Assembly: GCF_036347055.1 (NCBI RefSeq)
Contig: NZ_CP108882.1
Location: 1,860,001 to 1,924,000 of the forward strand
Origin: Streptomyces sp. NBC_00820
Lineage (GTDB): Bacteria; Actinomycetota; Actinomycetes; Streptomycetales; Streptomycetaceae
DNA length: 64,000 nucleotides
Direction: 5' to 3'
Shown piece by piece: positions 56,740 to 64,000 of this stretch (position 1 is the stretch's first letter; each line of letters opens with the position of its first letter). Under the pieces are notes generated by a model. The model worked only from the letters and a program-made list of their open reading frames with translations, did no database searches and was not told where the DNA came from. A program made the translations under genes and the position numbers.

Positions 56740-57645
56740 CTAGTGCGGCGCTCCCCGCCACCCGGTGGTCGGCAGCGCGAACTTCGCCACGAGCCGGTCG
56801 GTGAAGGACGCGTGGTGCAGCCGGGCCAGCCTCACCGGCACGGCGCCCCGCCTGACCTCCACCCGGGCCCCGGGCGGCAGCTCGATGGTCCGCCGCCCGT
56901 CGCACCAGAGCACCCCCGGCGGGATGTGCGGCAGAACCTCCACGGCGAGCACCGAGTCCGGCGAGGTCACCAACGGCTTCGCGAACAGCGCGTGCGCGCT
57001 GATCGGCACCATCAGCAGCGCCTCCACCTCGGGCCACACCACGGGCCCGCCGGCGGAGAACGCGTACGCCGTGGACCCGGTGGGCGTCGACAGGACGATC
57101 CCGTCGCACCCGAACTCCGTGACCGGCCGCCCGTCGATCTCCAGCACGACCTCGAGCATCTTCTCGGCGCCGGCCTTCTGCACGGCCGCCTCGTTGAGCG
57201 CCCAGTCGGTGTGCACGATGTCGCCGTTGCGGTGCACGACGACGTCGATGGTCATGCGCTCCTCGACCTCGTACGACCGTGCCACCACCCGGTCGACCAC
57301 CCGGTCGAGGTCGTCCCGCTCGGCCTCGGCGAGGAACCCGACGCGCCCGAGGTTGACGCCGAGCATCGGGACCCCGGAGGCCCGCGCGAACTCGGCGCCG
57401 CGCAGCAGCGTGCCGTCGCCGCCGAGGACGATCAGCAGCTCACAACCGTCCAGGCACTGCGGTGTCGCCTCCTTGACGAGTTCCACCTCGTCGGACAACG
57501 GGATGTCGCACGCCTCCTCCTCCAGCACCCGCACCCCGATGCCGTTCCGCAGCAGGCCCTTCACGACGAGTTCCGCACTGCGGATCGCCGCGGGCCGCCC
57601 GGTGTGGGCGAGCAGGAAAACAGTTCGCGCTCGGTTCTGTGTCAA
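56740..57645 (-). CDS. nadK: NAD kinase
   Basis: This 301-residue protein starts at TTG 57645, overlapping the tlyA stop (TTGA). Length and content match Streptomyces homologues. It begins VFLLAHTGRPAAIRSAELVVKGLL and has the GGDGTLLRGAEFAR motif with the catalytic Asp, then NLGRVGFLAEAE. The NE motif (ALNEAAVQKA) and FGCDGIVLSTPTGSTAYAFSAGGPVVWP follow. It makes NADP from NAD and ATP in the cytosol. The rare TTG start is supported by overlap only; longer frames upstream are antisense-like. Confidence 0.94.
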   Translation of the reverse strand: MTQNRARTVFLLAHTGRPAAIRSAELVVKGLLRNGIGVRVLEEEACDIPLSDEVELVKEATPQCLDGCELLIVLGGDGTLLRGAEFARASGVPMLGVNLGRVGFLAEAERDDLDRVVDRVVARSYEVEERMTIDVVVHRNGDIVHTDWALNEAAVQKAGAEKMLEVVLEIDGRPVTEFGCDGIVLSTPTGSTAYAFSAGGPVVWPEVEALLMVPISAHALFAKPLVTSPDSVLAVEVLPHIPPGVLWCDGRRTIELPPGARVEVRRGAVPVRLARLHHASFTDRLVAKFALPTTGWRGAPH

Positions 57646-58457
57646 CGCGGCCCCTCCGCCACTGCTCTCTCGACATCGGCCGGATCCAGCGGGGGAGCAC
57701 CGGCCGTCAGCCACAGGAAGTACTCGACATTGCCCGAGGGACCGGGCAGCGGGCTGGCGGTGACTCCACGCACCCCGAGCCCCAGTTCCCAGGCCTTCTC
57801 GGCCACTCCTCGCACGGCCTCCGCCCGCAGTTGCGGACTCCGTACGACACCCCCGCTGCCGAGCCGTTCCTTCCCCACCTCGAACTGCGGCTTGACCATC
57901 ATCACCAGGTCGGCGTCCGGCTTCACGCACCGCTTCAGGGCGGGCAGCACCAGCCCGAGCGGGATGAAGGACAGATCACCCACGACAAGATCCACAGGTT
58001 CTCCATCGATCGCGTCGATCGTCAACTCGCGTACGTTCGTACGGTCCTTGACGGTGACGCGTTCATCGCTCTGGAGAGACCACGCGAGTTGGCCGTAGCC
58101 GACGTCCACGGCGACGACGTGCGCGACGCCCGCGCGCAGCAGGACGTCGGTGAAGCCGCCGGTGGACGCGCCGGCGTCCAGCGCGCGCCGGCCCTCGACG
58201 GCGAGCCCCTGCGGCACGAAGGCCTCCAGCGCGCCGGCCAGCTTGTGGCCGCCCCGGGAGACGTAGTCCGGGTCGCCGTCGTCGGCCTGGACCACGATCG
58301 CCGCGGCGGTCTCCACCTGGGTGGCCGACTTGGTCGCCACGGTCTTGCCCACGGTGACCCGCCCGGCGGCGATCAGCTGGCCGGCGTGCTCACGCGAGCG
58401 CGCGAGCTTCCGGCGGACCAGCTCAGCGTCCAGACGACGGCGTGCGACTCCTGCCAC
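57642..58457 (-). CDS. tlyA: TlyA-family 23S/16S rRNA 2'-O-methyltransferase
   Basis: This 271-residue protein starts at GTG 58457. An N-terminal S4 domain (about 5-65, RRLDAELVRRKLARSREHAGQLIAAGRVTVGK) precedes a Rossmann methyltransferase with VSRGGHKLAGALEAF and DAGASTGGFTDVLLRAGV (SAM loop), VVAVDVGYGQL and VVGDLSFIPL. Actinobacterial TlyA methylates 16S and 23S rRNA and determines capreomycin sensitivity in mycobacteria. The order tlyA-nadK-recN is conserved in actinobacteria, and the genes overlap or are closely spaced. Confidence 0.93.
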   Translation of the reverse strand: MAGVARRRLDAELVRRKLARSREHAGQLIAAGRVTVGKTVATKSATQVETAAAIVVQADDGDPDYVSRGGHKLAGALEAFVPQGLAVEGRRALDAGASTGGFTDVLLRAGVAHVVAVDVGYGQLAWSLQSDERVTVKDRTNVRELTIDAIDGEPVDLVVGDLSFIPLGLVLPALKRCVKPDADLVMMVKPQFEVGKERLGSGGVVRSPQLRAEAVRGVAEKAWELGLGVRGVTASPLPGPSGNVEYFLWLTAGAPPLDPADVERAVAEGPR

Positions 58458-58514
58458 GTTCGGTTCAGCTCCTGCTTTTGGTACGACGATCGAAAAGGTG
58501 CGACCCGAAGGGTC

Positions 58515-58841
58515 TCACCGAGGGGCACCGGCCGGATACCGTGTGGGATCCGGAGGTCCTGGGCGGGCGTCGAGCGCGGTGAGCGCGTCGCGCAGCCCCT
58601 GGTGTACATCCTCGTACACCTCGAGGTGTCCGTCGGTGGCGAGGTGGCCGGCGTCGGCCAGCCGCTCCAGCCGGGCGTCGACCTCGGCGTCGCCGGTGGG
58701 GACGCGCGCGAGGCCCAGGGGGGCCGGGGCGGCGGGGTCGTACGCGGGCTCGGCCGCGCCATCGACGCCGGGACCGGCGGGAGGGCCGCCGGCACGCTCG
58801 GCCGCGGTGACGCTCTCTGCCCCGGACACGGACTCGCTCAT
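58515..58841 (-). CDS. Small hypothetical protein upstream of tlyA
   Basis: This 108-residue protein starts at ATG 58841. The first 50 residues are Ala/Gly/Pro-rich. The conserved-looking C-terminal part, GDAEVDARLERLADAGHLATDGHLEVYEDVHQGLRDALTALD (about 50-90), is helical. Similar small proteins precede tlyA in other Streptomyces, as I recall. It has no known domain. It is divergent from the SCP2-like gene with a 42-bp spacer and probably co-transcribed with tlyA 57 bp downstream. Confidence 0.7.
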   Translation of the reverse strand: MSESVSGAESVTAAERAGGPPAGPGVDGAAEPAYDPAAPAPLGLARVPTGDAEVDARLERLADAGHLATDGHLEVYEDVHQGLRDALTALDARPGPPDPTRYPAGAPR

Positions 58842-58883
58842 GCCCAGACGCTACCGCGAACCACTGGGGTACCGTCGTCCGCG

Positions 58884-59231
58884 ATGGCCACGATCGAGCA
58901 GTGCCGCGCCGCACTGGAGAAGCTTTCGGACAACATGCAGGGGGCCGAGGGCGATGTCCGCGCGGCCGCCGCCCTGGACCGTTCGGTGAGCTGTCATGTC
59001 ACCGACCTGGACGTCACCTTCGCCGGCCGTATGACCGGAGGCCGGATCCAGGTGGACGAGACCTACCCGGGGGCGCCCCGCGAGCGGGCCCGGATAAGAC
59101 TCGCCATGGCCGGCGACGACCTGGTGTCCCTGGTGGACGGCGGGCTGAACTTCGCGACCGCCTGGGGCTCGGGCCGGATCCGCCTGGAGGCGAGCCTGCT
59201 GGACCTGTTCCAGCTCAGAAAGCTCCTGTGA
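58884..59231 (+). CDS. SCP2-like sterol carrier domain protein
   Basis: This 115-residue protein starts at ATG 58884. It matches the SCP2 fold: an N-terminal helix (IEQCRAALEKLSDNM), a beta-sheet region (SVSCHVTDLDVTFAGRM), and a C-terminal WGSGRIRLEASLLDLFQLRKLL helix. This fold binds lipids or other hydrophobic ligands, and stand-alone actinobacterial copies have no defined role. It lacks a secretion signal. The gene is isolated between leftward operons. Confidence 0.82.
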   Translation: MATIEQCRAALEKLSDNMQGAEGDVRAAAALDRSVSCHVTDLDVTFAGRMTGGRIQVDETYPGAPRERARIRLAMAGDDLVSLVDGGLNFATAWGSGRIRLEASLLDLFQLRKLL

Positions 59232-59431
59232 GGCGGGGCCGGGCCGACGGGTGTGACGCGGGCCCGGCTGGTGTGACGCGCGGCCGGCCGCTGTGAGCGG
59301 GGCGTGGGCGACGGCCGCAGCGGCCCGCTCCGCGCCCCTCTCGATCCGCGCGCCCCTCTCGGCCCTTCGCGTCGTCCTCGCGCTGTCGATCCCTCGCGCC
59401 GTCCTCGCGCCGTCGACCCCTGCGCGCCCGC

Positions 59432-60307
59432 TCAGGAACCCGCAGTGACCTTCGCCGTGCGGGCCCTGCGCGCGGCCGGCACGACCAGCGGGGTGCCCGT
59501 CTCGGGGTCGTCGATGACCTGGCAGCGCAGTCCGAAGACCTCCTCGACCAGCTCGGCCGTGACGATCTCGTTCGGGGCGCCCTCGGCGATCACCGTGCCG
59601 CCGCGCAGGGCGATGAGGTGGGTGGCGTAGCGGGCGGCGTGGTTGAGGTCGTGCAGGACGGCGACCAGGGTGCGGCCCTGGGTCTCGTGCAGCTCGGCGC
59701 ACAGGTCGAGGACGTCGATCTGGTGCTGGATGTCGAGGTAGGTGGTCGGCTCGTCCAGGAGCAGCAGCGGGGTCTGCTGGGCGAGTGCCATGGCGATCCA
59801 GACGCGCTGGCGCTGACCGCCGGACAGCTCGTCGACGTACCGGTCGGCCAGCTCGGCGACCCCGGTCTGGGCCATGGACTCCTGTACGACCCGCTCGTCC
59901 TCGGCGGACCACTGGCGCAGCAGGCCCTGGTGCGGGTAGCGGCCGCGGCCGACGAGGTCGGCGACGGTGATGCCGTCCGGCGCGATCGACGACTGCGGCA
60001 GCAGGCCGAGGGTGCGGGCGACCTTCTTGGCGGGCATCGACTGGATGACCTGCCCGTCCAGCAGCACCTGGCCCTGGCTGGGCCTGAGCATCCGCGACAG
60101 CGCCCGCAGGAGCGTCGACTTGCCGCACGCGTTCGGGCCGACGATCACCGTGAAGGAGTTGTCGGGTATCTCCACCGACAGCTGTTCGGCGATGACGCGC
60201 TGGTCGTAGGCGAGGGTGACGTTCTCGGCGGACAGGCGGTTCACGGTGCTCCTTCGGGTGTTCTGGTGCGAGCCGCTCGATTCCGGGCCGCCCTTGCTCT
60301 CGCTCAT
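59432..60307 (-). CDS. Iron-siderophore ABC transporter ATPase (FepC type)
   Basis: From ATG 60307, overlapping the permease stop (ATGA), it has 291 residues; GTG 60244 with its own GGAG is an alternative start. Walker A is VGPNACGKSTLL, the Q-loop LLPQSS, the ABC signature DELSGGQRQRVWIAMALAQ and Walker B LLLLDEPTTYLD, followed by the H-loop His in AVLHDLNHAARYA. This is the FecCD-partner ATPase class powering ferric-siderophore or cobalamin uptake. It is last in a three-gene leftward operon with both permeases. Confidence 0.92.
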   Translation of the reverse strand: MSESKGGPESSGSHQNTRRSTVNRLSAENVTLAYDQRVIAEQLSVEIPDNSFTVIVGPNACGKSTLLRALSRMLRPSQGQVLLDGQVIQSMPAKKVARTLGLLPQSSIAPDGITVADLVGRGRYPHQGLLRQWSAEDERVVQESMAQTGVAELADRYVDELSGGQRQRVWIAMALAQQTPLLLLDEPTTYLDIQHQIDVLDLCAELHETQGRTLVAVLHDLNHAARYATHLIALRGGTVIAEGAPNEIVTAELVEEVFGLRCQVIDDPETGTPLVVPAARRARTAKVTAGS

Positions 60308-61383
60308 ATCCGGCCCGCCCTGCGCTCGGTGACGAGCAGCCACAGCAGATAGCCACCGCCCAGGACGCCGGTGACCACGCCCACGGGCAGCTGGTCGGCG
60401 CCGAAGGCGCGCTGGGAGACCCAGTCGGCGGCGACCAGCAGGGTGGCGCCCATGCAGAGGGAGAGCACCAGGTTGGGGCCGGGCGTGGGGGCACCTCTCG
60501 CGCCCTTGAGGCAGCGGGGGAGGGTCAGCCGCCGGGCGAGCTGGGGCGCGGTGAGCGCCACGAAGCTGACGGGTCCCGCGGCGGCGGTCGCGGCCGCGGT
60601 GAGCAGGATGGCGGAGACCATCAGCACCAGCCGTACGCGCTGCACGCGCACGCCGAGCGCGTTCGCGACGTCGTCGCCCATCTCCATCATCCTGAGGCCC
60701 CGCGCGTTGACCAGGACCAGCGGGACGAGGACGGCGCACAGCCACAGCAGCGGCCAGACCTGCGTCCAGTCACGGCCGTTGAGCGAGCCGGTCATCCACA
60801 CCACCGCGCGGGCCGCGTCCACCAGGTCCGCCTTGGTGAGCAGGTAGCCGTTGACCGCGGTGACGAACGCGGAGACGCCGATGCCGACCAGGACCAGCCG
60901 GTATCCGTGCACGCCCTGCTTCCAGGCGAGCAGGTAGATGGCGAGGCCGGTCAGCAGGCCGCCGATCAGCGCGCCGACGGTGACCTGTGCGGCGCTGCCG
61001 GACATCAGCACGATGACGACCAGCGCGCCCGCGGTCGACCCCTGCGACAGCCCCAGCACGTCGGGGCTGCCCAGCGGGTTGCGCGAGACGGCCTGGAACA
61101 GGGCGCCGCCGAGGCCGAGCGAGGCGCCGACCAGCAGGCCGACCAGGACGCGCGGCAGCCGCAGCTCGTTGACGATGAAGTCCTGGTACGCGGTGCCGTC
61201 CCCGGCCAGCGTCCTCAGCACGTCGGCCGCCGGGATCTTCGCGTCGCCGGTGCCGATCAGTGCCACGCTCGCGGCGAGCGCGGCGATCAGCAGCAAGGCG
61301 ACGACGGTCAGGGCGCGGACGTCCAGGCGCAGCGACAGCCCGCCCGGGGTGCGCACAGCACGGCTCCTGTGTCGGGTCTTCAC
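60304..61383 (-). CDS. FecCD-family iron-siderophore permease, subunit 2
   Basis: This 359-residue protein starts at GTG 61383, overlapping the first permease (GTGA). About nine or ten hydrophobic helices are visible. NELRLPRVLVGLLVGASLGLGGALFQAVSRNPLGSPDVLG is the FecCD hallmark. GVRVQRVRLVLMVSAILLTAAATAAAGPVSFVALTAPQLARRL contains the coupling-helix region. It forms the membrane pore together with the preceding permease. The basic N-terminus is cytosolic. Confidence 0.92.
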   Translation of the reverse strand: MKTRHRSRAVRTPGGLSLRLDVRALTVVALLLIAALAASVALIGTGDAKIPAADVLRTLAGDGTAYQDFIVNELRLPRVLVGLLVGASLGLGGALFQAVSRNPLGSPDVLGLSQGSTAGALVVIVLMSGSAAQVTVGALIGGLLTGLAIYLLAWKQGVHGYRLVLVGIGVSAFVTAVNGYLLTKADLVDAARAVVWMTGSLNGRDWTQVWPLLWLCAVLVPLVLVNARGLRMMEMGDDVANALGVRVQRVRLVLMVSAILLTAAATAAAGPVSFVALTAPQLARRLTLPRCLKGARGAPTPGPNLVLSLCMGATLLVAADWVSQRAFGADQLPVGVVTGVLGGGYLLWLLVTERRAGRI

Positions 61384-62423
61384 AGCTGGGCCGTCCTCCG
61401 ACGTCGTACGAGAAAGATGAAGACCGGGCCGCCGATGAGCGCGGTGACGATGCCGACCTGGAGTTCCGAGGGCCGGACCACGACCCGGCCGACGACATCG
61501 GCGCCGAGCAGCAGCACGGGCGACAGGACCGTGGCGTACGGCAGGATCCAGCGCAGGTCGGGGCCGGTGAAGGAGCGCACCATGTGCGGGACCATCAGGC
61601 CGACGAACACGATCGGACCGCAGGCGGCGGTCGCGGCCCCGCACAGCACGGTCGCGGCGAGCATGGCCAGCGCCCGGGTGCGGTTGAGGTGGGCGCCGAG
61701 CGCGCGGGCGGTGTCGTCGCCCATCTCCATGGCGTTCAGCGGCCGGGCCAGCGCGAGCGCGAGGACCGTGCCGGCCGCGAGGAACGGCAGCACCTGCTCG
61801 ATGGTCGAGTCCGTGGCCGAGGCCAGCGAGCCCACCGTCCAGAAGCGCATCTTGCCCAGCGCCGCGTCGTCCGTGATCATCACGGCCTGGAGATAGCCGT
61901 ACAGCGCGGCGCTGATCGCCGTGCCGGCGAGCGCGAGCCGTACCGGTGTCGCGCCCCTGCTGCCGCCGAGGAACCAGACCAGCGCGCCCACCACGGCCGC
62001 GCCGGCGAAGGCGAACCACACATAGCCGGTCAGGCTGGTGACGCCGAAGTAGGTGATGGCGGTGACGACGGCCGCGGAGGCACCCGCGTTGATGCCGAGC
62101 AGCCCGGGGTCGGCCAGCGGGTTGCGGGTGAGCGCCTGGAGGACCGCGCCGGACAGGCCGAGCGCGGCCCCGGCCAGGAGGCCGAGGACCGTACGCGAAA
62201 TCCGTTCGTCCACGACGACGTCGCCGTAGGTTCCCGTGGCGTGGAACAGGCCGTGCCAGACCTGGTCCGGCGACAGCGCTTTCGCCCCGACCGCGATGCT
62301 CGCCAGAGCGACGAGCACCAGGAGCGCGGCGGAGAGGAGGAGCCCAAGGGCCCGCACCGCCCGGCGGGATGGGGGCGCGGGGGAGGTCTCCGCGCGCTGT
62401 TCCGGAGGACTGTCGACCAACAC
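61380..62423 (-). CDS. FecCD-family iron-siderophore permease, subunit 1
   Basis: This 347-residue protein starts at GTG 62423, a few bases from an iron-box-like sequence. The hallmark RISRTVLGLLAGAALGLSGAVLQALTRNPLADPGLLGINAG is present, with about nine helices and GPIVFVGLMVPHMVRSFTGPD as the coupling region. With subunit 2 and the ATPase it forms a ferric-siderophore importer. No periplasmic-type binding lipoprotein is encoded in the window, so it must be elsewhere. Iron repression by DmdR/DtxR-type regulators is likely. Confidence 0.92.
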   Translation of the reverse strand: MLVDSPPEQRAETSPAPPSRRAVRALGLLLSAALLVLVALASIAVGAKALSPDQVWHGLFHATGTYGDVVVDERISRTVLGLLAGAALGLSGAVLQALTRNPLADPGLLGINAGASAAVVTAITYFGVTSLTGYVWFAFAGAAVVGALVWFLGGSRGATPVRLALAGTAISAALYGYLQAVMITDDAALGKMRFWTVGSLASATDSTIEQVLPFLAAGTVLALALARPLNAMEMGDDTARALGAHLNRTRALAMLAATVLCGAATAACGPIVFVGLMVPHMVRSFTGPDLRWILPYATVLSPVLLLGADVVGRVVVRPSELQVGIVTALIGGPVFIFLVRRRRTAQL

Positions 62424-62427
62424 GAGG

Positions 62428-62446
62428 TTAGGTTAGCCTACCCTCG
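62428..62446. promoter_or_regulatory. Iron box (DmdR/DtxR-type)
   Basis: TTAGGTTAGCCTACCCTCG matches 15 of 19 positions of the DtxR/IdeR-type consensus TTAGGTTAGGCTAACCTAA. It lies directly upstream of the siderophore permease start at 62423, so iron-dependent repression is expected. Confidence 0.65.
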
Positions 62447-62480
62447 CATTTGGTCTCGACGCCGAGGCACCCCACACCGT

Positions 62481-62580
62481 GAACTCCCGCGCCCTCAGGG
62501 GCGCCGCACCCTCGAAGTGCCCGCGCCCTCAGAGTGCCCGCACCTTCAGTGCCCGCCTCCTCAAAATGCCCGCGCCCTCA
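62481..62580. repeat. Degenerate repeat array starting at the HAD gene stop codon
   Basis: On the minus strand, six units of 15-18 bp of the form TGAGGGCGCGGGCAC(T)TC follow one another. The first TGA is the HAD gene's own stop codon (62578-62580). The array ends 57 bp before the permease start. Confidence 0.75.
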
Positions 62581-63615
62581 GAGTCCGAGCCGTGCCAGCG
62601 CCTTGGCCCCGTCCAGCTCGCAGGAGCCGTCCCCGGCCGCCGTCCAGGCCGCCGCGCACAGAGCCCGCAGACCGTCCAGCGCCTCGCCCTCCCCCACCAG
62701 CTCCAGCGCGTCCGCCCCGGCCGTGGCCGTCCACCCGCCGCAGCGGAAACCGTCACCTTCCCGGGTGACATCCGGCTGGCCGGTGAGCAGCCCCCGCAGG
62801 TCGGCGTCCACGTACGTGGGCCGGTGCCGCGGCGGCGCGGCGAGCAGCTGGGCGCCGTCGGTCACGCCGGTCAGCACCAGCAGGGAGTCCACCCCGCCGT
62901 TGAACGCGCCCTCGATGTCCGTGTCCAGCCGGTCCCCGACCACCAGCGGCCGCTCGGCGCCGGTGCGCAGGATGGTCTCCCGGTGCATCGGGGGCAGCGG
63001 CTTGCCTGCCACCTGCGGCTCGGCGCCGGTCGCGATCCGTACGACCTCCACCGCGGCGCCGTTGCCGGGCGCGATGCCCCGCCCGCTCGGGATGGTCAGG
63101 TCGGTGTTGGACGCGAACCACGGCACACCCCGGGCCACGGCGTACGACGCCTCCGCGAACCGGCCCCACGCCAGGTCCGGGCCGCCGTACCCCTGCACGA
63201 CCGCCGCCGGGTCGTCGTCCGCGGACTCCACCGGCGTCAGGCCCCGCTCGCGCAGCGCCACCCGCAGCCCCTCACCGCCGATGACCAGCACCCGCGCCCC
63301 GGCCGGCACCTGCTCGCTGATCAGCCGCGCGACGGCCTGCGCGGACGTGATCACGTCCTCCGCCTCCGTCGGTATCCCCAGCTCCGTGAGGTGCCCGGCC
63401 ACGACGTCCGGCGTGCGCAGCGCGTTGTTGGTGACGTACGCCAGCCGCATCCCGCCCTCGCGGGCCACGGCCAGCGAGTCGGCGGCGTGCGCGATCGCGT
63501 TCCCGCCCGCGTACACCACCCCGTCCAGATCGAGCAGCGCCGTGTCGTACGCCTCGCTCAGGGGCCGGCTGCTGCTCCCGGGGCCCTCGGGCCTCGTCCT
63601 GACGCCCTGGCTCAT
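62578..63615 (-). CDS. HAD-superfamily phosphatase, NagD-like (subfamily IIA)
   Basis: This 345-residue protein starts at ATG 63615. HAD motif I is LLDLDGVVYAG (Asp29, Asp31), motif II lies in VTNNALRTP, the IIA cap includes GYGGPDLAWGRF, and motif IV is VVGDRLDTDIEGAFNGG. GKPLPPMHRET provides the conserved Lys. It dephosphorylates small phosphorylated metabolites such as sugar phosphates or 4-nitrophenyl-type substrates; the true substrate is unknown. The C-terminal 80 residues (LVGEGEALDGLRALCAAAW) extend past the usual NagD length. Confidence 0.9.
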   Translation of the reverse strand: MSQGVRTRPEGPGSSSRPLSEAYDTALLDLDGVVYAGGNAIAHAADSLAVAREGGMRLAYVTNNALRTPDVVAGHLTELGIPTEAEDVITSAQAVARLISEQVPAGARVLVIGGEGLRVALRERGLTPVESADDDPAAVVQGYGGPDLAWGRFAEASYAVARGVPWFASNTDLTIPSGRGIAPGNGAAVEVVRIATGAEPQVAGKPLPPMHRETILRTGAERPLVVGDRLDTDIEGAFNGGVDSLLVLTGVTDGAQLLAAPPRHRPTYVDADLRGLLTGQPDVTREGDGFRCGGWTATAGADALELVGEGEALDGLRALCAAAWTAAGDGSCELDGAKALARLGL

Positions 63616-63688
63616 TCCGCATCGCTCCTCGTTCGACCGTGTTTCCCCCGATCATCCCCCACCCCACTGACACACGTACGATGCCGGG

Positions 63689-64000
63689 ATGAACACAGCA
63701 GGTCCCTCGGAAGCAAAGGCGCGCCGAGGCCTGGAACTGACCCCGTTCCGAGGCCTTCGTTACGACCCCGACCGGGTCGGCAGCCTCGCCTCCGTCACCT
63801 CCCCGCCGTACGACGTCGTCGTACGCCCCGACGGCCTGTACCACCTGCAGTCGGCCGACCCGTACAACATCGTCCGGCTGATCCTGCCCCAGGCCGGCAC
63901 GCCCAGCGCCCGCAACGAACAGGCGGCCGACACCCTGCGCCGCTGGCTGGCCGAGGGAGTCCTGACCGCCGACCCCGACCCCGCCCTGTACGTGTACGAG
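63689..64000 (+). CDS. DUF1015-family protein, 3' end cut by window edge
   Basis: The first 104 codons start at ATG 63689. LTPFRGLRYDPDRVGSLASVTSPPYDVV and LYHLQSADPYNIVRLILPQ are the signature start of DUF1015 proteins, which are about 400 residues long and have been linked to kinase-like or SpoIIAA-adjacent functions in other taxa without firm evidence. The window ends inside the gene. Confidence 0.85.
   Translation, partial: MNTAGPSEAKARRGLELTPFRGLRYDPDRVGSLASVTSPPYDVVVRPDGLYHLQSADPYNIVRLILPQAGTPSARNEQAADTLRRWLAEGVLTADPDPALYVYE

Overview
This is a high-GC actinobacterial chromosome segment, almost certainly from a Streptomyces. It is GC-rich throughout, uses many GTG and some TTG starts, and has many 4-bp stop/start overlaps. 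It encodes two streptogrisin-type proteases, a SepF-like protein, an Rpf/LysM cell-wall protein and a DnaE2 mutasome. The core gene order (der, cmk, tyrA, aroH, scpAB, parA, ald, pyrG, recN, nadK, tlyA) is, as I remember it, the conserved core arrangement of Streptomyces chromosomes. No rRNA, tRNA, CRISPR array, phage or complete insertion sequence was seen.

Layout. 1-6.3 kb: truncated secreted lipase, a divergent MarR regulator/cupin pair, and an SOS-type dnaE2 plus ImuB-like polymerase operon with a near-perfect LexA box. 6.3-9.2 kb: a repeat-rich spacer and two secreted chymotrypsin-fold proteases. 9.4-16.3 kb: a DUF1684 protein, an FAD enzyme/ABC permease operon, a divergent solute-binding lipoprotein preceded by a probable cysteine-attenuator leader peptide, a protein with an extremely Cys-rich tail, and a SepF-like protein. 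16.3-27.4 kb: glutaryl-CoA dehydrogenase, MFS exporter, GT-C-like membrane protein, PAP2 phosphatase, I78-like inhibitor, an orphan cytochrome oxidase subunit I, an Rpf/LysM protein and two conserved unknowns. 27.4-32.0 kb: leftward housekeeping block aroH-tyrA-cmk-plsC-der. 32.4-36.4 kb: Rieske lipoprotein, two convergent overlapping nucleotidyltransferases, and an ADP-ribosylglycohydrolase coupled to a Nudix/NrtR-type regulator whose start codon lies inside adjoining palindromes. 36.4-41.1 kb: parA-RHH-scpA-scpB-rluB, for chromosome organisation and rRNA modification. 41.5-51.3 kb: ald, an NTPase/TPR protein, an ADP-ribose-type Nudix enzyme, pyrG, a GH15 enzyme and a berberine-bridge-like oxidase. 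51.4-54.3 kb: a PucR-type regulator and a glycosyltransferase separated by a 168-bp MITE-like element. 54.8-59.2 kb: a small hypothetical gene, tlyA-nadK-recN, and an SCP2-like protein. 59.4-64 kb: an iron-siderophore ABC importer with an iron box, a NagD-like HAD phosphatase, and the start of a DUF1015 gene.

Most genes read leftward in operon-like runs. Starts were chosen by family length, Shine-Dalgarno sites and overlaps, not simply the longest frame. The most interesting non-standard signals are the cysteine leader peptide/attenuator, the palindromes at the NrtR-type gene, the MITE placed exactly at a stop codon, the nested inverted repeat and G-rich leader at dnaE2, and three loci where degenerate tandem repeats begin at a stop codon.
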